Source of the DNA: Inhella inkyongensis
Lineage (GTDB): Bacteria > Pseudomonadota > Gammaproteobacteria > Burkholderiales > Burkholderiaceae_C
Assembly: GCF_005952805.1 (NCBI RefSeq)
Contig: NZ_CP040709.1
Coordinates: forward strand, 930,001-994,000
Direction: 5' to 3'
DNA: 64,000 nt
Part shown: positions 26,694 to 37,037 of the stretch, one piece after another
Layout: each line of letters starts with the position of its first letter
How positions within the stretch are numbered: position 1 is the stretch's first letter
The notes under the pieces: generated by a model
What the model was told of the DNA's origin: nothing
Databases searched by the model: none
Seen by the model: only the letters and a program-made list of their open reading frames with translations
Made by a program: the position numbers and the translations under genes

Positions 26694-28124
26694 TCAAATG
26701 TGAAGCGCCTGCCCCAACGCCCGCAACGCACATTCCTGCACCGCCTCGCCCAAGGTCGGATGCGAGTGGATCGTCCCCCCGACATCCTCGAGTCGCGAGC
26801 CCATCTCCAGGCTGAGCCCGAACACCGCCGACAGCTCCGACACTGCGGCGCCCACCGCCTGCCAACCCAGGATCAGATGGTTGTCCGCGCGTGCGACGAC
26901 GCGCACGAAGCCTTCCGGAGCTTCCAGGGACAAGGCCCGGCCATTGGCCGCGAAGGGGAAGCTGGACTGGATGATCTTGAATCCTGCCGCCTCGGCGCTC
27001 GCCGGCGTGTGGCCGGCGACGACGATTTCGGGGTCGGTGAAGCAGACGGCCGGGATGCTGGCGGGCTCGAAGCGGTAGTGCGTGTGGCCCGCGATGACCT
27101 CGGCCACCAGCTCGCCCTGGGCCATGGCGCGGTGGGCCAGCAGGGGCTCACCGGTCAGGTCGCCGATGGCCCACACATCCTTCATCGAGGTGCGGCACTG
27201 CGCGTCCACCTTCACGGCGCGGCCGGCCATGTCCAGCATCAGGCGCTCCAGGCCCCAACCCTCGGTACGCGGCTTGCGACCCACGGCGACGAGGATCTTG
27301 TCGGCCGGCAGTTCGATGAGCGCGCCCTGCGGGTCGCGCACGGTGAGCGCATCGCCAGCAGCGTTCAGGCCCTCGACGCGGTGGGCCGTCAGCAGCTTCA
27401 CGCCCAGTTTGGCGAGTGACTGCGCCACGGGCTTGACCAGGTCGGCGTCGTAGGCGGGCAGGATGCGGTCCTGCGCTTCCACCACCGTGACCTCGGCGCC
27501 CAGTTTGCGCCACACGGTGCCCAGCTCCAGCCCGATGTAGCCGCCGCCCACCACGACGAGGTGCTTGGGCACTTCGGCAAAGGCCAGGGCCTCGGTGGAC
27601 GAGACCACGCGGCCGTGGCCCGATTCGAACGGTAGGAAGGGCAGCTCGATTTCCTGCGAGCCGGCGGCCAGCAGCAGGTGCTCGCACTGGATGCGTTGCG
27701 GGGCATCGCCGGCTTCGGCGCCGGGCTGCTTGATCTCGACGGTCTTGCCGTCGATCACCTCGGCCCAGCCCTTGATGACGGTGACACCATGCTTCTTGAG
27801 CAAGGCGCCCACGCCGCCGGTGAGCTTGGCGACGATGCCGTCCTTCCAGTCCAGGGTGGTGGCCAGGTCCAGCTCCACGCCGGTGGTCTTGATGCCGAGG
27901 GCCGACTTGCCGGAGGCTTGGGCTCTAGCCTGCGCAAAGGCCTCGGCTGCGTGGATCAGGGCCTTGCTGGGGATGCAGCCCACATTCAGGCAGGTGCCGC
28001 CGAGCGACGCGCCTTCCACCAGGGTGACCTTGAGGCCGAGCTGGGCGGCGCGGATGGCGGCCACATAACCGCCGGGGCCGCCGCCCACGATGAGCAATTG
28101 GGTTTGCGAATAAACGGGAGGCAT
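26694..28124 (-). CDS. lpdA: Dihydrolipoyl dehydrogenase (E3) of the bkd complex
   Basis: FAD enzyme that reoxidises dihydrolipoyl groups with NAD+. It is about 476 aa. The FAD motif is [20 protein letters not shown], the redox disulfide is [15 protein letters not shown], the NAD motif is [12 protein letters not shown] and the C-terminal catalytic His-Glu pair is in [13 protein letters not shown] 28124 is preferred; a TTG at 28139 would overlap the end of the E2 gene by 8 nt. It is the last gene of the E1alpha-E1beta-E2-E3 operon, so it most likely serves that complex. Confidence 0.95.
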   Translation of the reverse strand: MPPVYSQTQLLIVGGGPGGYVAAIRAAQLGLKVTLVEGASLGGTCLNVGCIPSKALIHAAEAFAQARAQASGKSALGIKTTGVELDLATTLDWKDGIVAKLTGGVGALLKKHGVTVIKGWAEVIDGKTVEIKQPGAEAGDAPQRIQCEHLLLAAGSQEIELPFLPFESGHGRVVSSTEALAFAEVPKHLVVVGGGYIGLELGTVWRKLGAEVTVVEAQDRILPAYDADLVKPVAQSLAKLGVKLLTAHRVEGLNAAGDALTVRDPQGALIELPADKILVAVGRKPRTEGWGLERLMLDMAGRAVKVDAQCRTSMKDVWAIGDLTGEPLLAHRAMAQGELVAEVIAGHTHYRFEPASIPAVCFTDPEIVVAGHTPASAEAAGFKIIQSSFPFAANGRALSLEAPEGFVRVVARADNHLILGWQAVGAAVSELSAVFGLSLEMGSRLEDVGGTIHSHPTLGEAVQECALRALGQALHI

Positions 28125-28131
28125 CGCGAAC

Positions 28132-29469
28132 TCACTCAATGAATAGGGTGGCAGGGGTTTCCAGGAGCGCGCGGATGCGCTGCACGAACAGCGCGGCGTC
28201 CATGCCGTCCACCACGCGGTGGTCGAAGCTGCTGCTGAGGTTCATCAGCAGGCGCGGCACCACGCGGCCGTCGCGGTCGAACATGGGCCGCTCCACCATC
28301 TTGTTGATGCCGATGATGCCGACCTCGGGGTGGTTGATCACCGGGGTGGTGACGATGCCGCCCAGCGCCCCGAGCGAGGTGATGGTGATGGTGCTGCCGC
28401 TGAGCTCGTCGCGGCTGGCCTTGCCGGTCTTGGCGGCGTCGGCCAGGCGGGCGATCTCGGCCGCGCAGGCCCAGGGGTCCAGGCTTTCGGCGTGGCGGAT
28501 CACGGGCACCATCAGGCCGGCGTCGGTCTGCGCGGCCATGCCGATGTGGACCGCGCCATAGCGGGTGACCACATTGGCTTCGTCGTCAAAGCGGGCGTTG
28601 ACCTGTGGGAAGTCGCGCACGGCGATGACGATGGCGCGTGCAATGAAGGGCAGCAGCGTGAGCTTGGGCCGGGCCTTGCCATGCTGGGCGTTGAGGCGCT
28701 GGCGCAGGCCCTCCAGCTCGGTCACATCCACCTCTTCCACATAGGTGAAGTGGGGGATCTGGCGCTTGGCCTGCTGCATCTTCTGCGCGATCTTGCGGCG
28801 CAGGCCGATGACGGGCACGGCCTCTTCATCCAGGCGCAGCGCGTAGCGGCTGTCGGCTTCCGCGCCGCCGCCAGCGCCCGAGGCGCCGCTGGCGGCGAAG
28901 GCGTCCAGGTCTTCGTGGGTGATGCGGCCGGCCGGGCCGCTGCCTTGCACGAACTGCAGCTCCAGCCCCAACTCCCACGCACGGCGGCGCACCGCCGGGC
29001 TGGCGATGGGCTTTTCATTCGCGGCGCGGCGCGGGGCGGCGGGGCCGCGGGTGGCGGGCTTGGCGGCTGGCGCGGCGGCCGCCGCGGGCGCTGGGGCTGC
29101 CGCGGCGGCTGGTGCAGGCGCCGGCGCCGGTGCGGCCACTGGGGCCGGCGCGGGCTTGGCGACTGGGGCGTTCGCGGGCGCCGCAGGGGCGGCGGCGGCT
29201 ACCGCACCTTCCTTCACATTGCCCTCGCCCTCGACCTCCAGGCGGATCACCTCGGAGCCCACGGCCATCACCTGGCCGACCTTGCCCCCGTGCGCAATCA
29301 CCTTGCCGGCCACCGGGGAGGGGATCTCCACCGTGGCCTTGTCGGTCATCACATCGGCCAGGATCTGGTCCTCGGCCACCATGTCGCCCGGCTGCACATG
29401 CCAGGCCACCAATTCCACTTCGGCGATGCCCTCACCGATGTCGGGCATCTTGATCACATAGGCACCCAT
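28132..29469 (-). CDS. bkdB: Lipoamide acyltransferase E2 of branched-chain 2-oxoacid dehydrogenase
   Basis: The 445-aa core of the complex; transfers the acyl group from lipoyl to CoA. A single N-terminal lipoyl domain has the lipoylated Lys in [14 protein letters not shown] long Ala/Pro linker at about 90-145 follows, then a peripheral-subunit-binding domain ([20 protein letters not shown]) and the catalytic domain with [15 protein letters not shown], the HxxxDG active site. One lipoyl domain fits a branched-chain rather than a proteobacterial pyruvate E2. It starts 3 nt after the E1beta stop. Confidence 0.95.
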   Translation of the reverse strand: MGAYVIKMPDIGEGIAEVELVAWHVQPGDMVAEDQILADVMTDKATVEIPSPVAGKVIAHGGKVGQVMAVGSEVIRLEVEGEGNVKEGAVAAAAPAAPANAPVAKPAPAPVAAPAPAPAPAAAAAPAPAAAAAPAAKPATRGPAAPRRAANEKPIASPAVRRRAWELGLELQFVQGSGPAGRITHEDLDAFAASGASGAGGGAEADSRYALRLDEEAVPVIGLRRKIAQKMQQAKRQIPHFTYVEEVDVTELEGLRQRLNAQHGKARPKLTLLPFIARAIVIAVRDFPQVNARFDDEANVVTRYGAVHIGMAAQTDAGLMVPVIRHAESLDPWACAAEIARLADAAKTGKASRDELSGSTITITSLGALGGIVTTPVINHPEVGIIGINKMVERPMFDRDGRVVPRLLMNLSSSFDHRVVDGMDAALFVQRIRALLETPATLFIE

Positions 29470-29472
29470 CGC

Positions 29473-30540
29473 TCAGGCCTCCATCACACGTTTGAGGGCC
29501 GCGCCGACTCGGCCCGGTCCGGGGAAATACGCCCACTCCTGCGCGTGCGGGTAGGGGGTGTCCCAGCCCGTGACGCGCTCGATGGGCGCTTCCAGGTGAT
29601 AGAAGCAGTGCTCTTGCACCAGAGACATCAGCTCGGCGCCGAAGCCGCTGGTGCGGGTGGCCTCGTGCACGATGACGCAACGGCCGGTTTTCTTCACCGA
29701 GTTGACGATGGCGTCCAGATCCAGCGGCCAGATGGAACGCAGGTCGATGATCTCGGCGTCCACGCCGGCTTCATTGGCGGCGGCTTCGCTGACCCAGACC
29801 ATGGTGCCGTAGGCCAGCACGGTCACATCCTTGCCGGGGCGGAAGATGCTGGCGCTGGTGAGCGGCACCGTGTAGTAGCCCTCGGGTACTTCGCCCATTG
29901 GGTGTTTGCTCCAGGGCACCACGGGTTTGTCGTGGTGGCCGTCGAAGGGGCCGTTGTAGAGGCGCTTGGGCTCCAGGAAGATGACGGGGTCGTCGTTCTC
30001 GATGGCGGCGATCAGCAGGCCCTTGGCGTCATAGGGGTTGCTGGGCATCACGGTGCGCAGGCCGCACACATGCGTGAAGATGGCCTCGGGGCTCTGGCTG
30101 TGCGTCTGCCCGCCGTAGATGCCGCCGCCGCAGGGCATGCGGATGGTCAGCGGCGCGGTGAAGTCGCTGTTGCTGCGGTAGCGCAGGCGTGCGGCCTCGC
30201 TGACGATCTGGTCGATGGCTGGGTACACATAGTCGGCGAACTGGATCTCGACCACCGGACGCAGGCCGTAGGCGCCCATGCCGACGGCGGCGCCGACGAT
30301 GCCGCTTTCAGAAATCGGCGCGTCGAACACGCGCGACTTGCCGTATTTGGCCTGCAGGCCTTCGGTGCAGCGGAACACGCCGCCGAAGTAGCCGACGTCT
30401 TCGCCAAAGATGACCACATTGGGGTCGCGTTCCATCATCACGTCCATGGCCGAACGCAGGGCCTGGATCATGGTCATGGGCTTGGTGGGGCCGTTCCCTG
30501 CGGGCACGGCCAGTTTGTCCTGTTGGACGATGTCGTTCAT
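29473..30540 (-). CDS. bkdA2: 2-oxoisovalerate dehydrogenase E1 beta subunit
   Basis: A 355-aa beta subunit of the alpha2beta2 E1 decarboxylase. ATG 30540 begins MNDIVQQDKL, 13 nt after the E1alpha stop; the longer frame is spurious. Typical features are VVIFGEDVGYFGGVFRCTEG (TPP-domain Glu), EIQFADYVYPAIDQI and the C-terminal transketolase domain with DLRSIWPLD and VHEATRTSGFGAEL. With E1alpha it decarboxylates valine-, leucine- and isoleucine-derived oxoacids and acylates the E2 lipoyl group. Confidence 0.95.
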   Translation of the reverse strand: MNDIVQQDKLAVPAGNGPTKPMTMIQALRSAMDVMMERDPNVVIFGEDVGYFGGVFRCTEGLQAKYGKSRVFDAPISESGIVGAAVGMGAYGLRPVVEIQFADYVYPAIDQIVSEAARLRYRSNSDFTAPLTIRMPCGGGIYGGQTHSQSPEAIFTHVCGLRTVMPSNPYDAKGLLIAAIENDDPVIFLEPKRLYNGPFDGHHDKPVVPWSKHPMGEVPEGYYTVPLTSASIFRPGKDVTVLAYGTMVWVSEAAANEAGVDAEIIDLRSIWPLDLDAIVNSVKKTGRCVIVHEATRTSGFGAELMSLVQEHCFYHLEAPIERVTGWDTPYPHAQEWAYFPGPGRVGAALKRVMEA

Positions 30541-30553
30541 GGCGTGCTCCTGA

Positions 30554-32128
<1,575 letters not shown>

Positions 32129-32731
32129 ATGAGCGCACATCTCGTCAGCCTCGATCAGCAACTGCAAGCTTTTAAGAATCGCCGCTTCCTGGCCATGCCC
32201 TTGGCCGGTACGCTGGCCTGGGCCTTGATTCTGGTGGCCGGCCAGGTGCTGGCGCCGCGCTGGCACCTGCTGACCACCTATTTGTTGACCGGCTGTATCG
32301 CCTATCTGGGCATGGGCCTGTCCAAGCTGACGGGCGAGGACTTCATGGCCAAGGAGAACCGAGGCAACCGCTTCTCGGTGCTCTTCATGCTCTGCATGGG
32401 CCAGGCTCTGCTGGCGTTTGCCATCGCCATTCCCTTTGCCATCATCGAGCCGCGCTCGGCGGTCTTCATGGTGGGCATGCTGGCGGGCTTCATGTGGCTG
32501 CCCATCACCGGCTTGATCGGCCACTGGATTGGCGCGGCGCATGCCATCGGTCGCACGGTCATGATCCTGGCGGCCTGGTTCCTGGTGCCCGATCAGGGCA
32601 TGGTGGTGGTGCCGCTGATCGTGCTGGGCTGGTATGCGCTGACCATTCCTGTGCTGGAGCGCCGCTGGGCGCAGATTCAGCGCCAGCAGCCGCGCGCGGA
32701 TGCGGCTTCGTCGTCGCTGATGGCAGCCTGA
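32129..32731 (+). CDS. Integral membrane protein of unknown function
   Basis: A 200-aa protein with about six hydrophobic segments, among them PLAGTLAWALILVAGQVLAP, LLTTYLLTGCIAYLGMGLS, VLFMLCMGQALLAFAIAIPF, VFMVGMLAGFMWLPITGLIG and TVMILAAWFLVPDQGMVVVP. A conserved-looking loop SKLTGEDFMAKENRGNRF lies after the second helix. The look is that of the DUF7010-type family, but I am not certain. ATG 32129 is used because GGGAA lies just upstream and the extension before it is unlike coding sequence. Confidence 0.7.
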   Translation: MSAHLVSLDQQLQAFKNRRFLAMPLAGTLAWALILVAGQVLAPRWHLLTTYLLTGCIAYLGMGLSKLTGEDFMAKENRGNRFSVLFMLCMGQALLAFAIAIPFAIIEPRSAVFMVGMLAGFMWLPITGLIGHWIGAAHAIGRTVMILAAWFLVPDQGMVVVPLIVLGWYALTIPVLERRWAQIQRQQPRADAASSSLMAA

Positions 32732-32823
32732 GCGCGCGAGGGCGCGGCCTGTCGCAAGGCGGGGCCGTGGCGTGAATTGGGCGCGGCATAGTCGCGCCCA
32801 ATCCAACTCGCTTCTGCTTCGCC

Positions 32824-33642
32824 ATGACCCTCTCCCGTCGCGCCGCCGCTGTTTCTTTGATAACCCTGTCGCTGGGGACGATGGCTGCGCCGCCACAGGC
32901 CGCCGGGCCGGCGCGCGTGATGCTTCTGGGCACCTTTCACTTCGACAACCCGGGGCAGGATGCGGTGAAGTTCCAGCCCATCGATGTGCTGCAGCCCGCC
33001 CCGCAGCGCTACTTGGACGGATTGGTGCAGCGCCTGGTGGCTTTCAAGCCCACGCGGGTGATGCTGGAGTATTCGCAGCAGGCGGATGAGCGCTTCAACC
33101 AGCGCTATCAGGCCTATCGCAAGGGTGAGTTCAAGCTGCAGCTCAACGAGATCTATCAGATCGGCTTCCGTGTGGCCCACGGCGCCGGCTTGGCCCGGGT
33201 GGATAGCGTGGACGAGGAGGTGCCCGGCACGGCCGATGAGGCGCTCTTCAAGAACATGCCCAGTCGCGACCCGGCGGCCTGGCAGCGGCTGATGGACAAG
33301 GTGGCCGAGATGTCCCAGCGCTTCCAGAAGCAGCACCGCGAGCAGGGCCTGGGCCAGATCCTGGCGAGCTCCAACACCCCGGCGGCCGACCGTGAGAACA
33401 AGGGCTTCTACATGCTGTTCAACGCCGTGGGCGGTGGCCAGCGCGAGTACCTGGGTGCCGACTCGGCCGCCGCCTGGTGGCAGCGCAATCTGCGCATGTA
33501 CGCCCGCATCCAGCACCTGGCCCAGCCGGGCGAGCGGGTGTTGGTGATTGCGGGCTCCGGCCACACCGCCATCCTGCGCGATCTGCTGGCTGCCGATGAC
33601 CAGCGCGTCGAGGAGCCGGTGTTGCGTTATTTGGTCGAGTAA
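32824..33642 (+). CDS. Exported DUF5694-type protein
   Basis: A 272-aa protein with a signal peptide (AAAVSLITLSLGTMAAP). The mature part starts with ARVMLLGTFHFDNPGQD and ends with RVLVIAGSGHTAILRDLL, a pattern I know from DUF5694 proteins, distantly like TraB/TIKI and erythromycin-esterase-like folds with a conserved GTFHF and a GxGH motif. Metal-dependent hydrolase activity is conceivable (paired His and Glu in LGTFHF and RVMLEYSQ), but no activity is established. It lies in its own transcription unit, near the binding-fold genes. Confidence 0.75.
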   Translation: MTLSRRAAAVSLITLSLGTMAAPPQAAGPARVMLLGTFHFDNPGQDAVKFQPIDVLQPAPQRYLDGLVQRLVAFKPTRVMLEYSQQADERFNQRYQAYRKGEFKLQLNEIYQIGFRVAHGAGLARVDSVDEEVPGTADEALFKNMPSRDPAAWQRLMDKVAEMSQRFQKQHREQGLGQILASSNTPAADRENKGFYMLFNAVGGGQREYLGADSAAAWWQRNLRMYARIQHLAQPGERVLVIAGSGHTAILRDLLAADDQRVEEPVLRYLVE

Positions 33643-33729
33643 TTCACAACTTCCTCCAGCCGGTGATTCACCCCGTGTTGAGGCCTTTGGCTTGCGGCGA
33701 CACTGGGCTGACTCGAAGGGGAGGAGCGA

Positions 33730-34554
33730 GTGGGTTGGATGGCGAGCTGGGCAGTGCGAAATGCATGGGTTTGCGGGCTGGCACTGGCGCTGACCTGGAG
33801 CGCAGGCGCGCAGGCGCAGGGCCGGCCTGCGCTGGACGGCGGCGTGGTGCGCGCCTGCGACGACGCCAATGAGTGGCCGCCCTATACCCAGCGCGACACC
33901 CACAGCCCCTTGGGCGTTGGGGGCTATTCGGTGGATGTGCTGCGCAAGATCCTGGCGCGCCACGGCCTGAACCTGGAGATCGTGTTGCTGCCTTGGCGGC
34001 GCTGCCTGGAAGAGGTGCGCCAAGGCCAGCGCTTTGTGATGCTGCTCAATGCAGCGCGCACGCCGCAACGCGAGCGCGACTACTGGCTCTCAGAGCCCTA
34101 TTACGAGACCCGCACCCACTATCTGTGGAGCTTGCGCACCCACCCCAAGGGCCTGGACCTGCGCAGTGCCGAGGATCTGCGCCCATTGCGCATGGGCGCG
34201 GTGGCGGGGTATGAGTCGCTCAATCTGGATCGCTGGGGCCTGACGGTGCACAGCCGTGCGCCGAACTTCGTCAGCCTGATTCAGATGCTGCACCGCGACC
34301 GCATCGATTCCGTGTTGGTGGCCGAGGAGATGTTTCGGCTTGGCCCCGATGGGCGGGTGCAGCCGCCCTGGGACGACGCCGAGCTGGGCCACGCCGCCTT
34401 GCCGGGTGCGCTGACCACGCCCTTTCACATGCTTTTCAGCCGCCGCAATCCACAGGGCGAGGCCTTGCGCGCGTTGGTGAACCACGAGCTGAGCAGCTTG
34501 CGGCGCAGCGGCGAGTTGCAGCGTTTGCTGAAGGCTTATCTACCGAGCCGCTGA
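33730..34554 (+). CDS. Periplasmic solute-binding-fold protein (family 3-like), orphan
   Basis: A 274-aa protein beginning at GTG 33730, with GGAGG 5 nt upstream; ATG 33739 is an alternative. The signal peptide is AWVCGLALALTWSAGAQAQ. The body follows SBP family 3: RACDDANEWPPYTQRD, the YSVDVLRKILARHGLNLEIVLLP lobe and LSEPYYETRTHYLWSLR. No permease or ATPase gene is adjacent. It may sense an amino acid or similar amine. The 3' end overlaps the convergent methyltransferase gene by 15 nt. Confidence 0.8.
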   Translation: MGWMASWAVRNAWVCGLALALTWSAGAQAQGRPALDGGVVRACDDANEWPPYTQRDTHSPLGVGGYSVDVLRKILARHGLNLEIVLLPWRRCLEEVRQGQRFVMLLNAARTPQRERDYWLSEPYYETRTHYLWSLRTHPKGLDLRSAEDLRPLRMGAVAGYESLNLDRWGLTVHSRAPNFVSLIQMLHRDRIDSVLVAEEMFRLGPDGRVQPPWDDAELGHAALPGALTTPFHMLFSRRNPQGEALRALVNHELSSLRRSGELQRLLKAYLPSR

Positions 34555-35160
34555 GGCCCGCCCCCAGGTGTTGTAGGCCAGGCTGCGCGGGCGGGTGATG
34601 TAGCCCGACTCCCACGCTCCGGTGAAGCCGGCCTCGCGCAGCAGCGCGGGCACATCGCGCGTGAGCCGGCAGCCGCCGGCCCAACGACTCCAGCCGGGTT
34701 CGAGCCGACGTTGCCAGCGCTGCACGTCGGCGTCAGGTGCCAGCCCATGTTCGGCGAACAACAGCTGGCCTTCAGGGCACAGCACGCGGCGCATTTCGCG
34801 TAGCGCCTGCAGGGGATCGGCCACGCTGCACAGGGTGTAGGTGCAGACCACCGTGTCGAAGTGGTCGTCCTCCCAGGGCAGGCCCTCGGCCCCCAGGGCA
34901 TGCAGGGTGACCGGCAGGCCCAGGGCCTGGCTGCGGCGCAGGGCTTTGGCGTGCATCTGCGCGGCGGGGTCCACCGCATGCAGCTGCCGGACGCGCTGGC
35001 GGTCGTAGTGCTGCAGGTTGAGCCCGGTGCCCATGCCCACTTCCAGCACACGGCCTTGTGCCAGGGGAATCAGCGCGGCGCGGCGTTGGCGAATCGGCCC
35101 CAGGCCGCAGGCGAAGTCCAGCAAGCCGGGCAAGAGATGGCGGTCGTACCAGCTAGACAT
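34540..35160 (-). CDS. Class I SAM-dependent methyltransferase
   Basis: About 206 aa. SAM-binding motif I is GRVLEVGMGTGLNLQHYD, motif II HAVDPAAQM, motif post I FDTVVCTYTLCSV and motif III LREMRRVLCPEGQLLFAEHG, giving a clear Methyltransf_11-type fold. This EHG variant is frequent in small-molecule methyltransferases of the UbiE/phospholipid type. ATG 35160 is preferred to a TTG at 35172; neither has a strong ribosome site. Substrate unknown. Confidence 0.88.
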   Translation of the reverse strand: MSSWYDRHLLPGLLDFACGLGPIRQRRAALIPLAQGRVLEVGMGTGLNLQHYDRQRVRQLHAVDPAAQMHAKALRRSQALGLPVTLHALGAEGLPWEDDHFDTVVCTYTLCSVADPLQALREMRRVLCPEGQLLFAEHGLAPDADVQRWQRRLEPGWSRWAGGCRLTRDVPALLREAGFTGAWESGYITRPRSLAYNTWGRASAAR

Positions 35161-35299
35161 GGATGGAGACAAAGAATCGAGAGCTGCTGGCAGTGTGGCG
35201 GAGAAGGGCGATGGGGATGCCTGCTAACCCGATCCCAACGGGGCGGGGTGATTCTTGAGTGTGCCGCCTCGTTGACTTGGCGAGTGGCTCTGCCTGGCT

Positions 35300-36025
35300 C
35301 TACTTGACGCTCGCCCGGCAACTCTCAATCGCCCGGTTCAAGGGCACCGCCAGGCCCTTGGGGTCGCCCGGGCTCAGGTAGAAGCCCGTGAGGCGGGACT
35401 TGCCCACGGTGGTGAGCACGCCCTCGGGCCAGAGCGCCTCCAGTTCTTCAAAGATCGAGCGCGGCACGACCACGGCATCCACCATTTGCAGACGCAGGGT
35501 CTTGCCCAGCTCCTCGTAGGTGGTGGCGCCCACCACGCGGGCGTAGCCGGCGGCGGTCTGCTCGGTCTCTTGCGGCGAACCCAGACGAGCGGCCAGGCGC
35601 AGTGCTTTGTCGCTTGGGTTGATGGGGCGCATCGAGACCCAGAGGTCCGGGTTGTCCCAAAGCGGCAGGCTTTGCAGCATGCGCGCCGCGCGTTCCTCGC
35701 TGAAACCCATCGGAAAGGCCAGATCCAACTGACGGTCCACCACCTGCTGGATCAATCGGCGCGTGGGCAAGGCTTGCCAGATGAAGCGGGCCTCGAGCGT
35801 CTTTTCAATGCACTGGAATAGACGCCGCTTGCCCTCGGCCTCCACTTGCAGTACGCCGTCCTTCAGGCCATAGCCGGGCAGGCCGTCGACGGTGCCCGCG
35901 CGCAGGATCAGCGGGGTGGCCTGGACCGGTGGCACCCCCGCCCATGTCGTCCACAGGGGGGTCAGAGCCAAAAAAGTCCGAAGACCTCGGATCAGGAGGG
36001 GGCTAGGGCGCACGCTGGCCACCAA
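35300..36025 (-). CDS. Periplasmic binding-fold protein, orphan (short form)
   Basis: About 241 aa from TTG 36025, or 240 from the GTG at 36022. A signal-like helix (LIRGLRTFLALTPLWTTWAG) precedes a compact binding-fold domain: RLFQCIEKTLEARFIWQALPTRRLIQQVVDRQ and LDLAFPMGFSEERAARMLQSLPLW, then MRPINPSDKA. The cysteine-flanked helix and the later SPGDPKGLAVPLNRAIESC match orphan members near SBP family 3. It is the fourth binding-fold orphan here, with the lowest similarity to the others. Ligand unknown. Confidence 0.65.
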   Translation of the reverse strand: MVASVRPSPLLIRGLRTFLALTPLWTTWAGVPPVQATPLILRAGTVDGLPGYGLKDGVLQVEAEGKRRLFQCIEKTLEARFIWQALPTRRLIQQVVDRQLDLAFPMGFSEERAARMLQSLPLWDNPDLWVSMRPINPSDKALRLAARLGSPQETEQTAAGYARVVGATTYEELGKTLRLQMVDAVVVPRSIFEELEALWPEGVLTTVGKSRLTGFYLSPGDPKGLAVPLNRAIESCRASVK

Positions 36026-36286
36026 TTCTTGTTGTGAGGGGCACCCCTAACGCGGGGCCAACCCGGGTTGTAGCCCATATGGGGCTGCGAGGCATCGGCG
36101 AAATCACGGGCGTTCAGGGGGCGTTCTGCACCGACTTGGTGAGCGCGCACCGCAGCCTGGCGGCTTGCGGGTGACGAAGGCCCCATTTGGTGCAGGGACG
36201 GGGCCGGTGGAGCGCGCAGCCGCCCTTGGAGGCTGGCATGGAAGCTGCTGAAAGGGTGGGTGTCTTCTTCAACGACCGGAGTGCCC

Positions 36287-37012
36287 ATGTCCCCCGCCCT
36301 GACCCTTTCGCGCCTTGTTCTTGGCCTCTTGCTGGCCAGCGCCGCTCTTGCGCCCGTCCAGGCCGCCGACAGCCTGAGCTTTAACGCCAGCGTGGTCAGC
36401 GATTACCGCTACCGTGGCATTTCCCAGACTCGCCTGAAGCCTGCGGTGCAAGGCGGCTTGGACTACGCGCTGGATAGCGGCTTCTACGTCGGCGCCTGGG
36501 GATCGACCATCAAGTGGGTAAAAGATGTGGGCGGTGATGCCCCGGCGGAGTTCGACTTTTATGCCGGCTACAAGACCGAGATCGCCAGTGGCCTGACCCT
36601 GGACGCCGGCCTACTCCAGTACGCCTACCCGCGCAACCAGCTCAACCCCAGCGCCAACACCCTGGAAGGCTACGGCGCGCTGAGTTGGGGGCCGGCCACG
36701 CTGAAGGTGTCGCGCAGCTTCAGCAATCTGCTCGGCTTTTCCGACAGCAAGGGATCGATGTACTACGACCTGAGCGCCAGCTTTGACCTGGGTGGCGGCT
36801 ACTCGCTGGCGCCGCACATCGGCCGGCAGACCGTGAAGCGCAATGGTGCAGCCTCCTACACCGATGCCTCAATCACGCTCATCAAGACCCTGGATGCGTT
36901 GACCCTGAGCCTGGGCGTGGTGGATGCCAAGACTGGCGCCTACTTCAGCCCGGTGGGCAACAAGGATTTGGGCAAGCGCGGCGTGGTGCTGGGGGCCAAG
37001 TACGTGTTCTGA
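36287..37012 (+). CDS. TorF-like putative outer-membrane porin (Gcw_chp family)
   Basis: A 241-aa outer-membrane beta-barrel protein. Signal peptide LVLGLLLASAALAPVQAA precedes SLSFNASVVSDYRYRGISQT, the hallmark start of this family, and the protein ends in strands (GKRGVVLGAKYVF) with a terminal Phe, as expected for outer-membrane insertion. CGGAG lies 5 nt before ATG 36287. The family is linked to diverse small-solute uptake; no ligand is known. The 261-bp upstream spacer holds two palindromes (CAACCCGGGTTG at 36059-36070 and CCCATATGGG at 36074-36083). Confidence 0.8.
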   Translation: MSPALTLSRLVLGLLLASAALAPVQAADSLSFNASVVSDYRYRGISQTRLKPAVQGGLDYALDSGFYVGAWGSTIKWVKDVGGDAPAEFDFYAGYKTEIASGLTLDAGLLQYAYPRNQLNPSANTLEGYGALSWGPATLKVSRSFSNLLGFSDSKGSMYYDLSASFDLGGGYSLAPHIGRQTVKRNGAASYTDASITLIKTLDALTLSLGVVDAKTGAYFSPVGNKDLGKRGVVLGAKYVF

Positions 37013-37037
37013 GTCTTGGGGGACACCCGCAGGGGGC